Shown: positions 27,001-30,083 of the stretch, piece by piece
Position numbering within the stretch: position 1 is the first letter of the stretch
Layout of the letters: the number at the start of each line of letters is the position of its first letter
NCBI GenBank assembly: GCA_964572745.1
Contig: CAZNFT010000024.1
Location: 1-30,083, forward strand
Direction of reading: 5' to 3'
From: M50B103 sp041667565
GTDB taxonomy: Bacteria > Fidelibacterota > Fidelibacteria > Fidelibacterales > Fidelibacteraceae
Length of the DNA: 30,083 bases
Made by a program: the position numbers and the translations under genes
Notes under the pieces: generated by a model
Told to the model about the DNA's origin: nothing
Databases searched by the model: none
What the model saw: only the letters and a program-made list of their open reading frames with translations

Positions 27001-27015
27001 ATAGATAGGGTTGAA

Positions 27016-27627
27016 ATGGCAAAGATCAAACTGACAAAAAATGAGTTAAAAAAACAGAAAGATGCTTTAAAGCGTTATACGCGCTATTTGCCGACTCTTG
27101 AGTTGAAAAAACAGCAATTGCTGGCTGAAATTCGTCGTGTTAATGATGAAATAGCGGCAAAGCAAGCTAGTTTAGATAAATTGAAAGCTCAGTTGGCAAC
27201 TTGGATAAGCGTATTTGCCGAAGATATAGATCTTAGCTCTCTTCTGGAACTTAAAGATGTTATAACCGATACCGGAAATATTGCCGGTATTAACATTCCT
27301 CTTTTCCAAAAACTTGAATTTGAAGAAAAGAGTTATGATATGATGGAATATCCGCTTTGGGTCGATTCCGGTTTAGTAGCGGTTAAAGAAACCGTTGCTT
27401 ACGAAAAAGAGCTGGAGATCCTTAATGAGCAGGAGTCTTTGATCCAGGAAGAATTACGTACTACGGTACAACGTATCAATTTGTTTGATAAGGTCATGAT
27501 CCCCCGTACAAAAGAAGCGATCAAAAAGATCCAGATCTTTATGGGTGACCAGGATACAGCTGCGGTTGTTCGCGGTAAGATATCCAAAAATAAGATCAAC
27601 AAGAAAAAACTGGAAGAAAGCGCTTAA
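27016..27627 (+). CDS. atpD: V-type ATPase subunit D (central stalk)
   Basis: This 203-aa rotor shaft subunit turns inside the A3B3 head. The start MAKIKLTKNELKKQKDALKR and the two long heptad-rich helices at either end (about 5-65 and 130-195) are typical of D/NtpD, with a short variable middle (about 80-125). I chose ATG 27016 rather than the in-frame TTG 27 codons of context earlier at 26995, which lies inside the intercistronic hairpin and adds an unlikely GIDRVE segment. It overlaps nothing and is 17 bp ahead of subunit I. Confidence 0.92.
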   Translation: MAKIKLTKNELKKQKDALKRYTRYLPTLELKKQQLLAEIRRVNDEIAAKQASLDKLKAQLATWISVFAEDIDLSSLLELKDVITDTGNIAGINIPLFQKLEFEEKSYDMMEYPLWVDSGLVAVKETVAYEKELEILNEQESLIQEELRTTVQRINLFDKVMIPRTKEAIKKIQIFMGDQDTAAVVRGKISKNKINKKKLEESA

Positions 27628-27632
27628 GCGCT
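27619..27632. repeat. 14-bp perfect palindrome over the atpD stop codon
   Basis: AGCGCTTAAGCGCT is a perfect palindrome whose centre contains the atpD TAA (27625-27627). As RNA it can fold to a 5-bp stem with a UUAA loop just before the SD of subunit I. There is no T tract. Confidence 0.5.
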
Positions 27633-27644
27633 AAGAGGTAATAC

Positions 27645-29456
27645 ATGATAGTAAAAATGTCAAAAATAACCCTGCTTGTGGATGAAGCTTCCTCAAAGTC
27701 TGCTTTGAAGTCACTTCGTAAGCTGGGCCTTTTACATGTAAAACCCTTAAAAAATCCTCCTTCTACAGACATGTCCGAGTTAGAGACAAAACTGGAGAAT
27801 AGCAATCGTGTTCTTCGTTTGCTGGGAGATGCCGGTGATATCAAGCAGAAGAAAAAGGGAAATATAGATAAGATTCTTAATGAAATGCTTGAGGCTATGC
27901 AATCTCGAACTCAGCTTAAAAGAGAGCTGGCTCTTATGAGGGAAGCAAAGACCTGGTATGACGAATGGTCACAGGTGTCTCTGGAAGATCTGCTTTCTTT
28001 AGAAGAAAAAGGATTTTACATTAAGTTATATCAGCTTTCGCCTACAGCGTGGAAAGCTGAACAAGAAAAAGAGAATCTTTTTGCACTTTCGGAAACAAAA
28101 GAAAGTGTTAAAGTAGCTATGATCTCACGCGATAGCGAAGAGGCTCTGGATCATCGTCCGGTTGCCATTCCCGAGATCGCTTATGAAGAAGCTGTTGAGA
28201 CAATTGAGAACATTGAAATTGCTTTGTTAAAAATAAATGAACTTATTAATGCTCAAGGCTGCAATATTGATCTATTGAATGCTTATATTGAAAGCTTAAC
28301 AGCAGACTATAAATTTGCCGAAACCGTGAATGGCTTGGGCATACAAGAAAATATTGCTTATTTGCAGGGTTACACTCCTGTTGAAGAAGCAAATATCATT
28401 GAAAAAGCAGCTGAGAAGAATGCTTGGGGTTTTGTAGAAGAAACACCGACTGAAGCTGATAATCCACCCACAAAACTTGAAAATGCCAAATGGATAAAGA
28501 TCATTGAACCTGTCTTTGATTTTTTAGGTACCACACCGGGATATCGTGAAAAAGATATTTCCATGTATTTCCTGATCTTTTTTTCCATTTTTGTTGCCAT
28601 GATCATTGGTGATGCCGGTTATGGGATGATTTTTTTGCTGATCTCTCTCTTTGCAACTTTCAAGATCAAAAAAGGTGGCGAAAAATTACCTAGTGTCATC
28701 ATTTTGATGTATGTCTTAAGCCTTACCACCATAATTTGGGGAACGATTACCGGAACATGGTTCGGTTCTTCTGCTATTGCGAACATTCCCTTTTTTAAAG
28801 CAATGATCATACCTGAGATCTCTTCATTTCCGGAAATATTTCCGGACCTGCAAGTAAACCCTCAGGAAAGAGTTCAATTGATCTGCTTTATTCTTGCTAT
28901 TTTACAGCTCGGATTGGCTAGCATCATGAACTTTATTGACAATCTCCCTAAACTTAAAGCTTTTGAACATGTAGGTTGGTTTGCTTTATTGACCGGAGCT
29001 TTTACTTTGGTCCTTAACCTAGTTCTTGGTATGGACTTACCCTCTTTCACCATTCCTTTAGTAGGCGGTGGTTTTGTCTTTATTATTGCTTTTGGTGGAC
29101 AGGAAGAAGGCAAGAGCTTCTTTAAAGGCATCCTGGCAGGGCTGGGAGGCGCCTTTAATACTTTTCTCGATGCGATATCGTCCTTTTCGAATATCATCTC
29201 TTATATCCGCTTATTTGCTGTTGGAATGGCTACAGTTGCCATTGCAGAATCATTTAATGGTATGGCTTCCGGTATGATGGAAGGACCTGCTATTATTGCT
29301 GCTGTTATCGTGCTTATTGTTGGGCATGGTTTGAATATATTAATGGCCTTGCTCTCTGTGATGGTTCACGGTATTCGTTTGAACCTTTTAGAGTTCAGTG
29401 GTCAATTAGGATTAGAATGGACAGGCTACAAGTATGAGCCTTTCAAAGATAAATAA
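27645..29456 (+). CDS. atpI: V-type ATPase membrane subunit I (a-type)
   Basis: This 603-aa stator subunit forms the ion half-channels against the K ring. The N-terminal half (1 to about 300) is soluble and coiled-coil-rich, as in NtpI. The C-terminal half holds about seven or eight membrane helices starting near residue 305 (YFLIFFSIFVAMIIGDAGYG). The conserved GDAGYG motif is present, and the essential arginine is in NIISYIRLFAVGMA at about Arg522, facing the K-ring carboxylate. A late VHGIRLNLLEF motif is also typical. AGAGG lies 6 bases before ATG 27645; Met5 is a possible alternative start. Confidence 0.94.
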   Translation: MIVKMSKITLLVDEASSKSALKSLRKLGLLHVKPLKNPPSTDMSELETKLENSNRVLRLLGDAGDIKQKKKGNIDKILNEMLEAMQSRTQLKRELALMREAKTWYDEWSQVSLEDLLSLEEKGFYIKLYQLSPTAWKAEQEKENLFALSETKESVKVAMISRDSEEALDHRPVAIPEIAYEEAVETIENIEIALLKINELINAQGCNIDLLNAYIESLTADYKFAETVNGLGIQENIAYLQGYTPVEEANIIEKAAEKNAWGFVEETPTEADNPPTKLENAKWIKIIEPVFDFLGTTPGYREKDISMYFLIFFSIFVAMIIGDAGYGMIFLLISLFATFKIKKGGEKLPSVIILMYVLSLTTIIWGTITGTWFGSSAIANIPFFKAMIIPEISSFPEIFPDLQVNPQERVQLICFILAILQLGLASIMNFIDNLPKLKAFEHVGWFALLTGAFTLVLNLVLGMDLPSFTIPLVGGGFVFIIAFGGQEEGKSFFKGILAGLGGAFNTFLDAISSFSNIISYIRLFAVGMATVAIAESFNGMASGMMEGPAIIAAVIVLIVGHGLNILMALLSVMVHGIRLNLLEFSGQLGLEWTGYKYEPFKDK

Positions 29457-29491
29457 ATAATAATACACATTAGATCAAAGGAGTCATTATA

Positions 29492-29920
29492 ATGGATCTT
29501 CAAATGTTTGGTGCTGCTGCAGCACTTGGACTTGCAGCTTTAGGCTCAGCCCTCGGTACAGGAATTGCTTCACAGGCAGCTATCGGTGGTTGGAAAAAAT
29601 GTTTTTTAAACGATAAACCCGCACCTTTTTTACTGGTTGCTTTTGCCGGTGTTGCTTTAACACAGACCATTTATGGTTTTTTGTTAATGAACTTCATCCT
29701 TAATTCACCTTCCCAGAATGGACTTGGACTTTTAGGTGCAGGTATTTTTGGTGGTCTCGCAATGGGTCTTTCTGCTCTTATGCAGGGAAAAGCCGCTGCC
29801 CGTGCTGCTGATGCTCTGGCCGAAACGGGTAAAGGTACTGCTAACTATTTTATGGTTATTGGTATTGTTGAAACCGTTGCCTTGTTCGTCATGGTTTTCT
29901 TGCTGCTGATGGTTGGATAA
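29492..29920 (+). CDS. atpK: V-type ATPase rotor subunit K (double-hairpin c-type), Na+-type ligand set
   Basis: This 142-aa protein has four membrane helices in two c-like hairpins, forming the rotor ring. Only the second hairpin keeps the ion-carrying carboxylate (Glu127 in GIVETVALF). The first has Thr57-Gln58 in ALTQTIYGF, and Gln98 occurs in LMQGKAAA. In Enterococcus hirae NtpK the equivalents Thr64, Gln65, Gln110 and Glu139 bind Na+, so Na+ coupling is predicted here. One carboxylate per double hairpin implies a low ion-to-ATP ratio, usual for a pump. GGAG precedes the ATG. The gene is last in the operon, with a terminator 53 bp after it. Confidence 0.95.
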   Translation: MDLQMFGAAAALGLAALGSALGTGIASQAAIGGWKKCFLNDKPAPFLLVAFAGVALTQTIYGFLLMNFILNSPSQNGLGLLGAGIFGGLAMGLSALMQGKAAARAADALAETGKGTANYFMVIGIVETVALFVMVFLLLMVG

Positions 29921-29972
29921 ATCGTGTAGATTAAATTATGAATATCAGGAATTTATTTCTGACAAAAGTTAA

Positions 29973-30000
29973 GGCGGAGCAATGCTCCGTCTTTTTGTTT
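29973..30000 (+). terminator. intrinsic terminator of the V-ATPase operon
   Basis: The 8-bp stem GGCGGAGC (29973-29980) pairs with GCTCCGTC (29984-29991), with one G-U pair and an AAT loop. A T5-G-T3 tract follows. It shows that no further subunit genes follow K in the same transcript. Confidence 0.9.
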
Positions 30001-30032
30001 ATTAAGTATTTATAAAAAGTAAAAAGAATCCA

Positions 30033-30083
30033 TTGACCCAATAGAGTTTGAGCCAAACTCAAAAGCAAAGTTTGAGCCAAACT
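30033..30083. repeat. tandem repeat with inverted core running off the window end
   Basis: The sequence contains TTGACCCAA (30033-30041). After it comes a 24-bp unit (30045-30068), then a second partial copy (30069-30083) cut by the window end. Each unit contains the near-palindrome AGTTTG-AGC-CAAACT. The nine-base cores TTGACCCAA and TTGAGCCAA resemble the 11-bp unit at 1-33. No coding potential is seen. Confidence 0.8.

Noticed and set aside
26514..27029. 171-aa minus-strand ORF rich in Ser/Phe
   Set aside because: It mirrors the Lys/Glu-rich tail of subunit B, which lacks stops on the opposite strand by composition.

Overview
This AT-rich window is a densely packed stretch of bacterial chromosome with every gene on the + strand. 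Three traits point to the FCB superphylum: TonB-dependent receptors with N-terminal carboxypeptidase-regulatory-like domains, a PorV/PorQ-family outer-membrane protein, and a secreted protein with a classic type IX secretion system (T9SS) sorting domain. Together with a Chlamydia/Bacteroidota-style V-type ATPase operon and no F-type genes, my best guess is a Cloacimonadota-like anaerobe. That placement is inference; no taxonomic marker was compared.

Layout. (1) 1-340: an 11-bp tandem repeat, a degenerate pyrimidine-rich repeat, then the bacterial SRP RNA gene with its own promoter. (2) 342-2138: dnaX (DNA polymerase III tau/gamma), whose linker carries two A8 runs in the same register that could yield a short gamma form. 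(3) 2264-16602: a seven-gene envelope operon built from two related cassettes. Cassette 1 is a TonB-dependent receptor, a large secreted fibronectin-like protein, a lipoprotein and a PorV-like barrel. Cassette 2 is a receptor, a secreted fibronectin-like protein and a lipoprotein with an IPT/TIG-like domain. The operon ends at a hairpin terminator. (4) 16763-18151: a single-gene unit for a secreted propeller-like protein with a canonical T9SS tail, closed by a strong terminator. (5) 18293-19997: dihydrolipoyl dehydrogenase overlapping a free-standing NIF3-insert-like protein. (6) 20068-22433: parA, parB and a membrane-anchored M23 peptidase, each overlapping the next by 14 bp. (7) 22557-29920: a V-type ATPase operon in the order E, DUF2764, A, B, D, I, K, followed at once by a terminator. 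(8) 29921-30083: terminator, then another tandem repeat that runs off the window end.

How the parts may work together. The two receptors, two secreted paralogs and lipoproteins look like an outer-membrane uptake or surface-assembly apparatus, and the PorV-like protein may carry the secreted partners to the T9SS. The V-ATPase rotor subunit keeps the residues that bind Na+ in Enterococcus hirae NtpK, so the enzyme is predicted to be Na+-coupled.

No transposase, integrase, tRNA gene, rRNA gene or CRISPR array was seen. No gene-free stretch exceeds 300 bases; the longest, 1-212, holds the repeats and promoter described here.
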